64,000 nt of DNA from Mangrovibacter plantisponsor (GTDB taxonomy: Bacteria > Pseudomonadota > Gammaproteobacteria > Enterobacterales > Enterobacteriaceae). Where the stretch lies: positions 1 through 64,000 of the forward strand of contig NZ_QGTS01000013.1 of NCBI RefSeq assembly GCF_003182475.1, written 5' to 3'. Positions 42,819 through 52,052 of this stretch are shown here, piece after piece (position 1 is the first letter of the stretch; the number at the start of each line of letters is the position of its first letter). Under the pieces are notes generated by a model. That model was not told where the DNA came from and did not search any database. It was given only the letters and a program-made list of their open reading frames with translations. Made by a program: the position numbers and the translations under genes.

Positions 42819-43721
42819 TTAACGCTCGAAATGTCCCTGTAATTCCAGCGGCACTACCGAACAAGGATCCTGATGAATAATGACATCTGCGCCAGGAAAG
42901 TGGTCACGAATTGCCTGTTCCACCGCTTCAGCAATTCGATGTGATTCCACCAATGGCAAATCGTCGTCCATTTCCAGATGCAATTGAATAAAACGAGTCG
43001 GCCCTGACTGCCTTGTCCGCAGATCATGGGTCCCTTTTACTTCAGGCCATTGACCAGCGATGCGAATAATTTCCTGATGGTCACTTTCCGGCAGGGCTCT
43101 GTCCAGCAAAGACTGAACGGCTTCATACCCCATACGTAAAGCGTTATATAAAATATAAATGCCAATACCTAAAGCGAAGAGTGAATCTGCACGGTGCCAT
43201 CCATACCATGACAGGCCCAGCGCAACCAGGATGGCTCCATTCATCATAACATCAGACTGATAATGAAGCATATCTGCCCTGACAGCCTGGCTACCGGTTC
43301 TGCGGACCACCCAACGCTGGAATGTCACCAAAATGATAGTACTTATTAATGCCAGAACGGTGACAATCACACCGACACCTGCATCACGCATCGGCTCTGG
43401 TTGTGCAATGTGTTGAATTGCCGAGAGAAATAAAAATAATGCCGAGCCTGAAATAAACATACTCTGTGCAAGAGCTGCCAGAGACTCGGCTTTACCATGC
43501 CCAAATGTATGTTCATCATCTGCTGGCTGAAGGGAATAGCGAACTACCAACAGGTTCGTTAAGGATGCAGCAATATCGACCAGTGAATCGACTAACGATG
43601 CCAGAATGCTCATTGATCCTGTTAACCACCAGGCAACTATTTTAATGCATAACAGTATGCAAGCAGTTGTCGTTGCAGCTAAAGCCGCACCGCTAACAAG
43701 ACGGCCATAATTTTGATTCAT
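42819..43721 (-). CDS. fieF: ferrous-iron/zinc efflux pump (CDF family)
   Basis: FieF (YiiP) exports Zn2+, Fe2+ and Cd2+ in exchange for protons. From the ATG at 43721, behind a strong GGAGGTG, it is 300 aa as in E. coli. Site-A ligands are D45 and D49 (LVDSLVD) and the HYQSD motif in helix 5. Six membrane helices are followed by a cytoplasmic metal-binding domain ([17 protein letters not shown]). It lies downstream of cpxP and the CpxQ terminator. Confidence 0.97.
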   Translation of the reverse strand: MNQNYGRLVSGAALAATTTACILLCIKIVAWWLTGSMSILASLVDSLVDIAASLTNLLVVRYSLQPADDEHTFGHGKAESLAALAQSMFISGSALFLFLSAIQHIAQPEPMRDAGVGVIVTVLALISTIILVTFQRWVVRRTGSQAVRADMLHYQSDVMMNGAILVALGLSWYGWHRADSLFALGIGIYILYNALRMGYEAVQSLLDRALPESDHQEIIRIAGQWPEVKGTHDLRTRQSGPTRFIQLHLEMDDDLPLVESHRIAEAVEQAIRDHFPGADVIIHQDPCSVVPLELQGHFER

Positions 43722-43776
43722 AACACCTCCAGGAAGCCTGGATGCCAGTATAATCAATCTGAGTGTTTTTAAAGGC

Positions 43777-43835
43777 AAAAAAAAGCCCCGCCGGTTGGCG
43801 GGGTAAGACAGGGATGGTGTCTATGGCAAGGAAAA
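43777..43835 (-). ncRNA. cpxQ: CpxQ small RNA, from the cpxP 3' UTR
   Basis: CpxQ is released from cpxP mRNA by RNase E and, with Hfq, represses inner-membrane-protein mRNAs as the RNA arm of the Cpx response. The minus-strand segment starts TTTTCC and contains the seed CTTGCCATAGACACCATCC as I recall it from Salmonella CpxQ. It ends in a CCCCGCC/GGCGGGG terminator with eight Ts (43777-43784). It begins 10 bp past the cpxP stop codon. The terminator stem differs from Salmonella in sequence but keeps its shape. Confidence 0.92.
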
Positions 43836-43844
43836 CAGGGTTCA

Positions 43845-44348
43845 TCACTGGTTACTACGATTACTGCTATAAAACTCTTCAGAAGACACATTCTGTCGCT
43901 CTGCAATTTCGCGCAAAGCGTTCATTCGTTTATTGTGCTTCTCTTGCAAAAGCGCTTTCTGCTCAGACGTTAACAGGCTGTACATCTGGTGCTGTACCCG
44001 GGCCATCTCGACCTGGCGCTCCACCTGTTCTTGTGCCATCTTTTCTGCCTGAGTACGAACAGCACTTTCATCAAACTGATTTTCTGTGACCAGCTTATGC
44101 ATGGTCTCAATTTCATTCAGGTTTACAGGCGGTAAACTGTGTCTCGCCCTTTGCATTAAATCTCGCATCTGCTGTCGCTGTTGTTCGGTTAAACTAATAC
44201 CATCGAACATGTGACTTTCAATATTGAAACGTGATGCGTTATTCGTTTGCTGGTGCCAGTTATCTGCAAAAAATGTTTCATCGGCATGGCTGGTACTGCT
44301 GATAAAAACAAGCGCTGATGCCAGAGAAACTGCGATAACTTTGCACAT
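43845..44348 (-). CDS. cpxP: periplasmic inhibitor of the Cpx envelope-stress response
   Basis: CpxP binds the CpxA sensor domain and holds it inactive, and delivers misfolded pili to DegP. The 167-aa protein (E. coli 166) has a signal peptide ending SHA and two LTxxQ motifs (LTEQQRQQM near residue 54 and LTSEQKALL near 127) typical of the CpxP/Spy fold. It is divergent from cpxRA with a CpxR box between, and its mRNA 3' end gives CpxQ. Confidence 0.97.
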   Translation of the reverse strand: MCKVIAVSLASALVFISSTSHADETFFADNWHQQTNNASRFNIESHMFDGISLTEQQRQQMRDLMQRARHSLPPVNLNEIETMHKLVTENQFDESAVRTQAEKMAQEQVERQVEMARVQHQMYSLLTSEQKALLQEKHNKRMNALREIAERQNVSSEEFYSSNRSNQ

Positions 44349-44428
44349 TACATGCTCCTGAATCCTTATGCTCCGTGAGTCGACGTTATGCAGTCTACGA
44401 TTAACGCTGCAAACATGCGTCAGGGGGT

Positions 44429-44443
44429 GTAAAACAACGTAAA
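44429..44443. promoter_or_regulatory. CpxR box between cpxP and cpxR
   Basis: GTAAA-ACAAC-GTAAA is a perfect match to the CpxR consensus GTAAA-N5-GTAAA. It sits about 80 bp upstream of cpxP and 55 bp upstream of cpxR, placed to activate cpxP strongly and autoregulate cpxRA. Confidence 0.93.
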
Positions 44444-44498
44444 GTCATGGATTAGCCGTGCTGGATGACGTAATTTCTGCCTCGGAGGTATTTAAACA

Positions 44499-45197
44499 AT
44501 GAATAAGATACTGTTAGTTGACGATGACCGAGAGCTTACATCCCTGTTAAAGGAATTGCTCGACATGGAAGGTTTCAATGTATTGGTAGCTCATGATGGG
44601 GATCAGGCTCTCAGCCTCCTTGATGACAGCATCGATCTTTTGTTGCTTGATATCATGATGCCCAAGAAAAATGGCATAGATACACTGAAAGAACTCCGGC
44701 AAACATACCAAACCCCTGTCATCATGCTGACAGCACGTGGTAGTGAACTGGATCGTGTTCTGGGGCTGGAACTGGGGGCAGATGATTACCTGCCAAAACC
44801 TTTTAATGACCGGGAACTGGTTGCCCGTATTCGCGCAATTTTACGTCGCTCACACTGGAGTGAGCAGCAACAAAGCAACGACAACGGCACACCAACACTG
44901 GAAGTTGACTCACTGAGCCTGAACCCAGGGCGCCAGGAAGCCAGCTTTGATGGGCAAACGCTGGAACTGACCGGTACAGAGTTTACGTTGCTGTATTTGT
45001 TGGCTCAGCACCTTGGGCAGGTTGTCTCCCGCGAACATTTAAGCCAGGAAGTGTTAGGTAAGCGGCTGACCCCTTTTGACCGGGCAATTGATATGCATAT
45101 ATCCAACTTGCGCCGTAAATTGCCAGAACGTAAAGATGGGCACCCCTGGTTTAAAACATTACGTGGCCGTGGGTATCTGATGGTGTCCGCTTCATGA
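44499..45197 (+). CDS. cpxR: envelope-stress response regulator
   Basis: CpxR is the OmpR-family regulator of the Cpx system. The 232-aa length equals that of E. coli. The receiver domain has the acidic pocket VDDD at residues 7-10 and the phosphoacceptor D51 (LLLDIMMPKK), and the C-terminal winged helix recognises GTAAA repeats. Its end overlaps the start of cpxA by 4 bp, indicating translational coupling. Confidence 0.98.
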   Translation: MNKILLVDDDRELTSLLKELLDMEGFNVLVAHDGDQALSLLDDSIDLLLLDIMMPKKNGIDTLKELRQTYQTPVIMLTARGSELDRVLGLELGADDYLPKPFNDRELVARIRAILRRSHWSEQQQSNDNGTPTLEVDSLSLNPGRQEASFDGQTLELTGTEFTLLYLLAQHLGQVVSREHLSQEVLGKRLTPFDRAIDMHISNLRRKLPERKDGHPWFKTLRGRGYLMVSAS

Positions 45198-46570
45198 TAG
45201 GCAGCCTTACCGCCCGTATTTTTGCTATCTTCTGGCTTACGCTCGCTTTGGTGCTGATGCTGGTGTTGATGTTACCCAAACTCGACTCCAGGCAAATGAC
45301 CGAGCTGCTCCAAAGTGAGCAACGCCAGGGCATGATGATAGAGCAACATGTTGAAGCGGAACTGGCTAATGACCCACCGAACGATTTGATGTGGTGGCGG
45401 CGTCTGTTTCGTGCCATCGATAAATGGGCACCACCAGGCCAACGCTTATTGCTGGTCACCAGTGAAGGCCGGGTTATTGGTGCCCAACGCAATGAAATGC
45501 AAATTATCCGTAACTTTATCGGTCAGTCGGATAACGCAGCACACCCACAGAAGAAAAAATATGGCCGGGTTGAGCTGGTCGGCCCTTTTGCCGTTCGTGA
45601 CGGCGAAGACATGTACCAGCTGTACTTAATTCGTCCGGCAAGCAGCTCTCAGTCTGATTTTATTAATTTATTGTTCGACAGGCCGTTACTGTTGCTCATT
45701 GTCACAATGTTAGTCAGTTCTCCGCTCTTGCTATGGCTGGCATGGAGCCTGGCGCGCCCTGCACGCCAGCTTAAACTGGCTGCGGATGAAGTGGCCCATG
45801 GGGATCTTCGCCAACATCCTGAGCTCGAATCAGGCCCCCAGGAGTTTCTGGCTGCCGGTTCAAGCTTCAACAAAATGGTCACTGCACTCGAAAGGGTGAT
45901 GACCTCACAGCAGAGGCTACTATCTGATATTTCCCATGAACTGCGTACACCGTTGACTCGCCTTCAACTGGGTACCGCTCTGTTGCGGCGGCGAGCTGGT
46001 GAAAGCAAAGAGCTGGAGCGTATTGAAATGGAAGCCCAGCGCCTGGACAGCATGATTAATGACCTGCTGGTCATGTCGCGTAATCAGCAAAAAAATGCGC
46101 TGGTTAGTGAAACGATGAAGGCTAACCAAATCTGGAGCGAAGTGCTGGACAACGCGGCATTTGAAGCAGAACAGATGGGCAAGTCACTGGAAGTCACCTA
46201 TCCGCCAGGTCCATGGCTGCTTTATGGCAACCCTAATGCGCTGGAAAGTGCGCTGGAAAATATTGTGCGCAACGCGCTGCGTTATTCGCATACCCATATC
46301 GCAGTAAATTTCTCGGTTGATAACCAGGGGATTACTGTCACTGTGGATGACGATGGCCCAGGCGTCAGCCCGGAAGACCGGGAGCATATTTTCAGGCCAT
46401 TTTATCGCACAGATGAAGCCCGGGACCGGGAGTCTGGTGGTACAGGGTTGGGGCTGGCTATTGTTGACAGCGCCATTCAGCAGCACAGGGGCTGGGTTAA
46501 AGCCGATGACAGCCCGTTAGGCGGGTTACGCTTAGTGTTGTGGTTACCGCTTTATCATCGTACAAGCTGA
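45194..46570 (+). CDS. cpxA: envelope-stress sensor histidine kinase
   Basis: CpxA senses misfolded envelope proteins and phosphorylates or dephosphorylates CpxR. The 458-aa protein (E. coli 457) has two membrane helices (about residues 8-29 and 164-184) around a periplasmic domain, a HAMP region, the phosphoacceptor H248 in SDISHELRTPL, an N box near NIVRNALRYS, and a C-terminal GTGLGLAIV ATP-binding motif. In this genome it is followed by trmL, not by the E. coli neighbours. Confidence 0.98.
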   Translation: MIGSLTARIFAIFWLTLALVLMLVLMLPKLDSRQMTELLQSEQRQGMMIEQHVEAELANDPPNDLMWWRRLFRAIDKWAPPGQRLLLVTSEGRVIGAQRNEMQIIRNFIGQSDNAAHPQKKKYGRVELVGPFAVRDGEDMYQLYLIRPASSSQSDFINLLFDRPLLLLIVTMLVSSPLLLWLAWSLARPARQLKLAADEVAHGDLRQHPELESGPQEFLAAGSSFNKMVTALERVMTSQQRLLSDISHELRTPLTRLQLGTALLRRRAGESKELERIEMEAQRLDSMINDLLVMSRNQQKNALVSETMKANQIWSEVLDNAAFEAEQMGKSLEVTYPPGPWLLYGNPNALESALENIVRNALRYSHTHIAVNFSVDNQGITVTVDDDGPGVSPEDREHIFRPFYRTDEARDRESGGTGLGLAIVDSAIQQHRGWVKADDSPLGGLRLVLWLPLYHRTS

Positions 46571-46594
46571 GGCCTTCACGGGCCTCTCGTTTTA
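46569..46594 (+). terminator. weak terminator after cpxA
   Basis: GAGGCC/GGCCTC stem with a 6-nt loop is followed by TCGTTTT, immediately at the cpxA stop codon. Confidence 0.5.
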
Positions 46595-46644
46595 CTGCAC
46601 GGTTAAATTTGCTATTCTTGCGCCCCTGACCAGGGGGTTGTTGT

Positions 46645-47118
46645 ATGTTGAATATTGTTTTGTTTGAGCCCGAGATCCCACCGAATACCGGGAATATTAT
46701 TCGCCTGTGTGCCAATACAGGTTTCCGTCTGCATATCATTGAACCCATGGGTTTTACATGGGATGACAAGCGCCTGCGCAGAGCCGGGCTGGACTACCAT
46801 GAGTTTACGGCGGTTATACGCCACCATGACTACGCGGCTTTCCTTGAAAAAGAACAGCCTGGACGGCTTTTCGCACTCACCACAAAAGGTACCCCTGCAC
46901 ACAGCGCAGTGGCATATCAGCAAGGTGATTATTTGATGTTTGGCCCGGAAACACGCGGCCTGCCAGCATCTATCCTGGATACCTTTCCTGCCGAACAGAA
47001 AATTCGTATTCCCATGGTTGCTGACAGCCGGAGTATGAACCTGTCGAATTCGGTTGCAGTGGTAGTTTATGAAGCCTGGCGCCAACTGGGTTACGATGGC
47101 GCAGCACCACGCCGTTAA
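46645..47118 (+). CDS. trmL: tRNA (cytidine/uridine-2'-O-)-methyltransferase
   Basis: TrmL (YibK) 2'-O-methylates the wobble base of tRNA-Leu isoacceptors. The 157-aa length equals that of E. coli. The SPOUT trefoil-knot motifs are visible: [17 protein letters not shown] at the N-terminus, FGPETRGLP near residue 100, and [15 protein letters not shown] near the C-terminus. It converges on cysE, with a 4-bp overlap of the two 3' ends. Confidence 0.97.
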   Translation: MLNIVLFEPEIPPNTGNIIRLCANTGFRLHIIEPMGFTWDDKRLRRAGLDYHEFTAVIRHHDYAAFLEKEQPGRLFALTTKGTPAHSAVAYQQGDYLMFGPETRGLPASILDTFPAEQKIRIPMVADSRSMNLSNSVAVVVYEAWRQLGYDGAAPRR

Positions 47119-47936
47119 ATGCCATCTCCATCTTCAAAACCGTGATTCAGGGCATTAAAGAGCTGGTCCATATCCATTGATGGCTTCTCGCTATCGGGCT
47201 TACCGACTACACGAGCCGGCACCCCCGCTGCGGTGGTATGTGCAGCAACGGACTGTAGCACAACGGAACCAGCTCCAATTTTTGCTCCCCGCCCCACTTC
47301 AATGTTGCCGAGAATTTTTGCTCCCGCGCCAATCATAACGCCTTCACGAATCTTCGGATGGCGATCACCGCTGGTTTTACCTGTCCCGCCCAGCGTCACT
47401 GACTGGAGGATAGACACATCGTCTTCCACCACAGCCGTTTCACCGATCACAATCCCCGTTGCGTGATCCAGCATGATCCCACGGCCTATGCGGGCAGCGG
47501 GGTGAATATCCACCTGAAAAGTCACTGATACCTGGTTTTGCAGAAAAATCGCCAGAGCTTGCCGCCCCTGGCCCCACAACCAGTGGCCAATACGATAAGC
47601 CTGTAATGCGTGAAAGCCTTTCAGATATAACAATGGCGTTGAATACTTATCTACCGCCGGGTCGCGTGTTCGCACAGCCTGAATATCACAGGCCGCGGAA
47701 GCTATCATTTCAGGATCGGCAGAGTAAGCTTCCTCCACCACTTCACGAATGGCAATCGCTGGCATAATGGCTGAAGAGAGTTTATTCGCCAGCATATAAC
47801 TGAGCGCACTACCCAAATTTTCGTGTTTAAGTAATGTCGCATGATAGAAACTCGCCAGCATCGGCTCACAATCGGCCAATGCCCGGGCTTCGGCTTTAAT
47901 GTTATTCCAAACCAGGTCAAGTTCTTCACACGGCAT
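47115..47936 (-). CDS. cysE: serine O-acetyltransferase
   Basis: CysE acetylates serine to make O-acetylserine, the cysteine precursor and source of the CysB inducer. From the ATG at 47936 ([10 protein letters not shown]) it is 273 aa, the E. coli length. The N-terminal helical SATase domain is followed by a left-handed beta-helix of hexapeptide repeats (about 140-240), and the C-terminus ends GDGI, whose Ile binds CysK. A terminator-like hairpin precedes it on the gpsA side. Confidence 0.97.
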   Translation of the reverse strand: MPCEELDLVWNNIKAEARALADCEPMLASFYHATLLKHENLGSALSYMLANKLSSAIMPAIAIREVVEEAYSADPEMIASAACDIQAVRTRDPAVDKYSTPLLYLKGFHALQAYRIGHWLWGQGRQALAIFLQNQVSVTFQVDIHPAARIGRGIMLDHATGIVIGETAVVEDDVSILQSVTLGGTGKTSGDRHPKIREGVMIGAGAKILGNIEVGRGAKIGAGSVVLQSVAAHTTAAGVPARVVGKPDSEKPSMDMDQLFNALNHGFEDGDGI

Positions 47937-47949
47937 TGCTTTCTCCAGA

Positions 47950-47989
47950 CAGAAATAAGAAACCGGCGACATAGACATATGCCACCGGT
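47950..47989 (-). terminator. terminator-like hairpin between gpsA and cysE
   Basis: On the minus strand ACCGGTGGC can pair with GTCGCCGGT (two G-U pairs), loop ATATGTCTAT, followed by TTTCTTATTT. It lies 25 bp before the cysE start, so it could end or attenuate transcripts from secB-gpsA. Confidence 0.5.
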
Positions 47990-48012
47990 TTTAATCATAA
48001 ACACGCGTTCCG

Positions 48013-49026
48013 TCAGTGACTGCTTTCATCCTTGCGCGCCCGACCAAGAAGTGTCAGCGCGGCATCCCGGGCATCTTTATTACAGTATAATACCTGATAA
48101 ATTTGCTCAGTTATTGGCATTTCTACACCATAACGTTGTGCCAGAGCCCGAACCTCTTTGGTATTTCGGTACCCCTCGACAACCTGGCCAATTTTATCCT
48201 GGGCAGACTGCACATCAGCCCCCTGGCCCAGCATCATACCGAAGCGCCGGTTACGAGACTGGTTGTCAGTACAAGTCAGGACTAAGTCACCTAACCCGGC
48301 CATTCCCATGAAGGTCGTTGGGTCTGCACCCAAAGCGGACCCCAGACGCGACATCTCTGCCAGCCCACGGGTAATCAACGCGGTTCTGGCATTAGCACCA
48401 AAACCAATTCCATCAGACATCCCGGCACCAATAGCAATCACATTCTTCACCGCTCCGCCCAACTGCACCCCAATAAAATCTGGGTTGCTGTACACACGGA
48501 AGCTTTTCCCGCAATGCAACAGATGCTGCAGGTCAGCCGCAAACTTGTCATCTGTGGCCGCCAGCGCAATGGCCGTTGGCAAGCCAGCCGCCAGTTCTTT
48601 AGCAAAGGTTGGGCCTGACAATACTGCCAGTGGGATAGTGTCACCCAGCTCATCCCTTGCAACATCCTGCAGCAAACGCCCGGTCTCTGCTTCAAGGCCT
48701 TTTGTGGCCCAAACGACACGAGCATCGGGGCGTAGCAATGGTTTAAGCTGGCGCAGAACATCACCAAAAACATGGCTTGGCACTACAACCAGAACATCAC
48801 GGCTGGCAGCAAGTGCTTTTGCCAGAGAGCTTTCTGGATGGAGCGTGTCAGGGAATGCGACGTCAGGAAGGAATGCGGCATTGCATCGCTCTGCCGCAAG
48901 TGTGGCGATATGGGCGGGATCATGCCCCCATAAAACCACATGGTGGCCATTACGTGCGACGGTAATGGCCAGTGCTGTGCCATAAGAACCGGCACCAATC
49001 ACTGTCATGGAGGCATTCATTGTCAT
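48013..49026 (-). CDS. gpsA: sn-glycerol-3-phosphate dehydrogenase [NAD(P)+], biosynthetic
   Basis: GpsA reduces DHAP to glycerol 3-phosphate for phospholipid synthesis. The 337-aa protein (E. coli 339) has the dinucleotide-binding [10 protein letters not shown] at residues 11-20, [10 protein letters not shown], the catalytic lysine in [10 protein letters not shown], and GLGDLVLTC. Its ATG overlaps the TGA of secB (TGATG), so translation is coupled. Confidence 0.98.
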   Translation of the reverse strand: MTMNASMTVIGAGSYGTALAITVARNGHHVVLWGHDPAHIATLAAERCNAAFLPDVAFPDTLHPESSLAKALAASRDVLVVVPSHVFGDVLRQLKPLLRPDARVVWATKGLEAETGRLLQDVARDELGDTIPLAVLSGPTFAKELAAGLPTAIALAATDDKFAADLQHLLHCGKSFRVYSNPDFIGVQLGGAVKNVIAIGAGMSDGIGFGANARTALITRGLAEMSRLGSALGADPTTFMGMAGLGDLVLTCTDNQSRNRRFGMMLGQGADVQSAQDKIGQVVEGYRNTKEVRALAQRYGVEMPITEQIYQVLYCNKDARDAALTLLGRARKDESSH

Positions 49027-49493
49027 CAGGCGTCCTGATGTTCTTCCGTACCTTCACCTGACTGCTGCTGCAGGTAATTCATAAACAGCGCGTCAAAGTT
49101 TACCGGAGCCAGGTTCAACTGAGGGAACGTACCACGGGAAACCAGGCTGGTAATGCATTCGCGAGCATACGGGAACAGAATGTTAGGGCAATAAGCACCC
49201 AGGCAATGCGCCAGTTGTGTGCCCTCAATGCCGCCAACAGTAAAAATACCGCCCTGCTGAACTTCACACAGGAAAGCTGTTTCTTCTTCTACTGTAGCCG
49301 TCACAGTGACACGCAAAACCACTTCGTACACATCATCAGCTAACTGACTGGATGCTGTATCCAGATCGAGTTTTACTTCTGGCTGCCAGTCTTTCTGAAA
49401 AATGTGTGGTGCATGGGGCGCTTCGAAAGAAATATCCTTGGTGTAAACGCGCTGAATCTGAAAAGACATTTCAGTATTATTTTGTTCTGACAT
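49026..49493 (-). CDS. secB: protein-export chaperone SecB
   Basis: SecB keeps preproteins unfolded and hands them to SecA. The 155-aa length equals that of E. coli, starting [20 protein letters not shown] and carrying the acidic C-terminal tail region that precedes the SecA-binding end. It lies in the grxC-secB-gpsA string, in the same order as in E. coli. Confidence 0.98.
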   Translation of the reverse strand: MSEQNNTEMSFQIQRVYTKDISFEAPHAPHIFQKDWQPEVKLDLDTASSQLADDVYEVVLRVTVTATVEEETAFLCEVQQGGIFTVGGIEGTQLAHCLGAYCPNILFPYARECITSLVSRGTFPQLNLAPVNFDALFMNYLQQQSGEGTEEHQDA

Positions 49494-49545
49494 GTGTCAA
49501 CCCTTAACGTTTTGTCCTTAATCTCATTAATGGACAGCTAAAAAA

Positions 49546-49797
49546 TTAGTTTAACAGGGGATCAAGTCCACCACGTGCGTCCAGCGCATACAAGTCGTCA
49601 CAGCCACCGATGTGCTGTTCATCAATAAAAATCTGCGGAACTGTACGGCGCCCACTACGTTCCATCATCTGGGCGCGCAGCCCATCATCTCTGTCAATGA
49701 TGATTTCGTTGAAAGAGACACCTTTACTGCTCAGCAGTGCTTTAGCTCGTGAGCAGTAAGGACAGGTTGTTGTGGTATAGATATCAATATTGGCCAT
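49546..49797 (-). CDS. grxC: glutaredoxin 3
   Basis: GrxC reduces disulfides with glutathione and can support ribonucleotide reductase. The 83-aa protein from the second ATG has the active-site CPYC (C12-C15 counting Met), the cis-proline TVPQIF, and GGCDD that binds glutathione. It is located between yibN and secB, as in E. coli. Confidence 0.97.
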   Translation of the reverse strand: MANIDIYTTTTCPYCSRAKALLSSKGVSFNEIIIDRDDGLRAQMMERSGRRTVPQIFIDEQHIGGCDDLYALDARGGLDPLLN

Positions 49798-49817
49798 CAC
49801 AACTCCTCATTTACCGG

Positions 49818-50249
49818 TTATTTACCGCGTACCAGAGGCAAATTCTCACCACTCCAGCCCGCAATACCTTCTTTCAATACGGTCACTTGTTCGAAACCCG
49901 CTTTACTCAGTGCACCAGCCAGTTCCTGTGAAGACATACCGTTGGCGTCAACTACAATGATGGGTTTGTTTTTATGTTTTTCAAGCTCGCCCACATTGCC
50001 GGCTTTGATTTCGTTAGGCAGCACGTTGATTGCATTGGCAATATGCCCTTTACGGAAATCATCACGCTGGCGCACATCCACGACCACCGCATCTTCTTTG
50101 TTAATCAACCGTGTTGCTTCACCACGTGAAATCACTTTCACTTTAGAGGCAAGGCCTTTGAAAGTAGTAACCAGCACAGCCAGTAATAAGCCAACCCAGG
50201 CGATACTCAGCACCGGATGACGGCTAACAAATTGCATAATCTCTTGCAT
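49818..50249 (-). CDS. yibN: rhodanese-like membrane protein YibN
   Basis: From the ATG at 50249 ([12 protein letters not shown]) it is 143 aa, the E. coli length. One N-terminal membrane helix (about residues 10-29) is followed by a cytoplasmic rhodanese fold ([24 protein letters not shown]). The loop that normally carries the sulfur-accepting cysteine reads [10 protein letters not shown], with no cysteine at all, so sulfurtransferase activity is unlikely. The E. coli protein also lacks the canonical Cys but has a nearby one that is absent here. Confidence 0.93.
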   Translation of the reverse strand: MQEIMQFVSRHPVLSIAWVGLLLAVLVTTFKGLASKVKVISRGEATRLINKEDAVVVDVRQRDDFRKGHIANAINVLPNEIKAGNVGELEKHKNKPIIVVDANGMSSQELAGALSKAGFEQVTVLKEGIAGWSGENLPLVRGK

Positions 50250-50392
50250 GGGGGGTTGTAACTCCCGAATCAGTGAAAAAACCAGGAAAGGAGTATACCT
50301 GCGCGTTGTTCTAAATACAGCCAAAGAGCATCAGGTTATGCATTTTCTGCTGCAAGTGGTGAAAAAAAACATCAACCCACCCGAGATATGTG

Positions 50393-50444
50393 AGCTGGCC
50401 CCACGCTTTCTTTGATCTTCCGGGGCTATTTACTGGGGCCAGCT
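50393..50444. repeat. 10-bp inverted repeat upstream of gpmI
   Basis: AGCTGGCCCC (50393-50402) and GGGGCCAGCT (50435-50444) are perfect inverted copies, 32 bp apart, in the yibN-gpmI divergent region. A -10-like TAAAAT follows directly after the right arm. Confidence 0.5.
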
Positions 50445-50453
50445 GTAGTAAAA

Positions 50454-50483
50454 TTACGCAAAAGAATTGTGTCTTTTACGTAA
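50454..50483 (+). promoter_or_regulatory. leader hairpin abutting the gpmI ribosome-binding site
   Basis: TTACGCAAAAGA (50454-50465) pairs with TCTTTTACGTAA (50472-50483) at 11 of 12 positions around loop ATTGTG. The right arm ends directly before the GAGG ribosome-binding site of gpmI, so folding could affect initiation. Confidence 0.45.
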
Positions 50484-50495
50484 GAGGTTGTTGCA

Positions 50496-52043
50496 ATGTC
50501 GGTTTCTAAAAAACCTATGGTTCTGGTTATTCTTGATGGTTATGGCTACCGTGAAGATAAACAGGATAATGCCATTCTGAATGCTAAAACCCCGGTAATG
50601 GATAGTTTGTGGGCACAACGTCCACACACTTTGATTGACGCCTCAGGCCTTGAAGTTGGCCTGCCTGACCGCCAAATGGGTAACTCCGAAGTCGGTCACG
50701 TTAATCTGGGCGCGGGTCGTATCGTTTACCAGGATTTAACGCGTCTTGATGTTGAAATCAAAGAACGTACTTTCTTTGAAAACCCAGTATTAACTGCCGC
50801 AGTTGACAAAGCTGTTGCTGCAAATAAAGCCGTTCACATTATGGGCCTGATGTCTCCTGGTGGTGTGCACAGTCATGAAGACCACATCATGGCAATGGTG
50901 GAACTGGCGGCTGAGCGTGGCGCAACAGCCATTTATCTGCACGCATTCCTTGATGGCCGCGACACCCCGCCACGTAGCGCTGAAGCGACACTGAAACGTT
51001 TCGAAGATAAGTTCGCGACTCTGGGTAAGGGCCGTATCGCGTCTCTGATTGGCCGTTATTACGCCATGGACCGTGATAACCGCTGGGATCGTGTTGAACT
51101 GGCTTATGACCTGATGACTCAGGCTCAGGGCGAATTCCAGGCAGACAGCGCGGTTGCCGGCTTGCAGGCTGCTTATGCCCGTGATGAAAACGATGAGTTT
51201 GTTAAACCAACAGTTATTCGCGCGGCGGGTGAAGCCGACGCAGCAATGCAGGATGGCGATACTTTAGTTTTCATGAACTTCCGCGCAGACCGTGCTCGTC
51301 AAATTACTCGCGCATTCGTCAATTCTGACTTTGATGGTTTCTCCCGTAAAAAAGTGGTGAACTTCAGCGAATTCGTCATGCTGACAGAATATGCCGCAGA
51401 CATTAAAACCGCCTGTGCATACCCACCAGCCTCACTGGCTAATACCTTTGGCGAGTGGATGGCGAAAAACAATAAAACTCAGTTACGTATTTCTGAAACC
51501 GAAAAATATGCTCATGTCACTTTCTTCTTTAACGGTGGTGTTGAAGAGCCGTTCCCGGGGGAAGATCGCGTACTGGTGAATTCTCCGAAAGTTGCGACTT
51601 ACGACCTGCAGCCAGAAATGAGTTCAGCAGAACTTACCAGCAAGCTGGTCGCTGCAATCACCAGCGGGAAATACGACACCATTATCTGTAACTATCCTAA
51701 TGGCGATATGGTAGGTCACACTGGCGTCTTTGAAGCCGCAGTGACTGCAGTCGAAACGCTGGACAAGTGTGTTGAGCAAGTAGTTAAAGCCGTAGAATCT
51801 GTTGGTGGTCAATTACTTATCACCGCGGACCATGGTAATGCAGAACAAATGCGTGACCCGTCTACCGGCCAGGCACATACTGCTCATACCAACCTGCCTG
51901 TACCACTGATTTATGTTGGCAATAACGCAACAAAAGCAGTAGATGGCGGAAAACTGTCTGATATCGCGCCCACCATGCTGAACCTGATGGGCATGGAAAT
52001 CCCACAAGAGATGACTGGCAAGCCGCTGTTCATCGTGAAATAA
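50496..52043 (+). CDS. gpmI: 2,3-bisphosphoglycerate-independent phosphoglycerate mutase
   Basis: GpmI (GpmM) converts 3- to 2-phosphoglycerate with Mn2+ and a phosphoserine intermediate. The 515-aa protein (E. coli 514) has the alkaline-phosphatase-like metal site VILDGYG near residue 14 and the nucleophile S64 in [22 protein letters not shown] near the C-terminus supplies further metal ligands. envC follows 9 bp later, as in E. coli. Confidence 0.98.
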   Translation: MSVSKKPMVLVILDGYGYREDKQDNAILNAKTPVMDSLWAQRPHTLIDASGLEVGLPDRQMGNSEVGHVNLGAGRIVYQDLTRLDVEIKERTFFENPVLTAAVDKAVAANKAVHIMGLMSPGGVHSHEDHIMAMVELAAERGATAIYLHAFLDGRDTPPRSAEATLKRFEDKFATLGKGRIASLIGRYYAMDRDNRWDRVELAYDLMTQAQGEFQADSAVAGLQAAYARDENDEFVKPTVIRAAGEADAAMQDGDTLVFMNFRADRARQITRAFVNSDFDGFSRKKVVNFSEFVMLTEYAADIKTACAYPPASLANTFGEWMAKNNKTQLRISETEKYAHVTFFFNGGVEEPFPGEDRVLVNSPKVATYDLQPEMSSAELTSKLVAAITSGKYDTIICNYPNGDMVGHTGVFEAAVTAVETLDKCVEQVVKAVESVGGQLLITADHGNAEQMRDPSTGQAHTAHTNLPVPLIYVGNNATKAVDGGKLSDIAPTMLNLMGMEIPQEMTGKPLFIVK

Positions 52044-52052
52044 TCGCTCCCC

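Noticed and set aside
48158-48985. 275-codon open frame antisense to gpsA
   Set aside because: It lies wholly within gpsA, is Ser/Ala/Pro-rich as expected for a complementary frame, and has no initiation signal.
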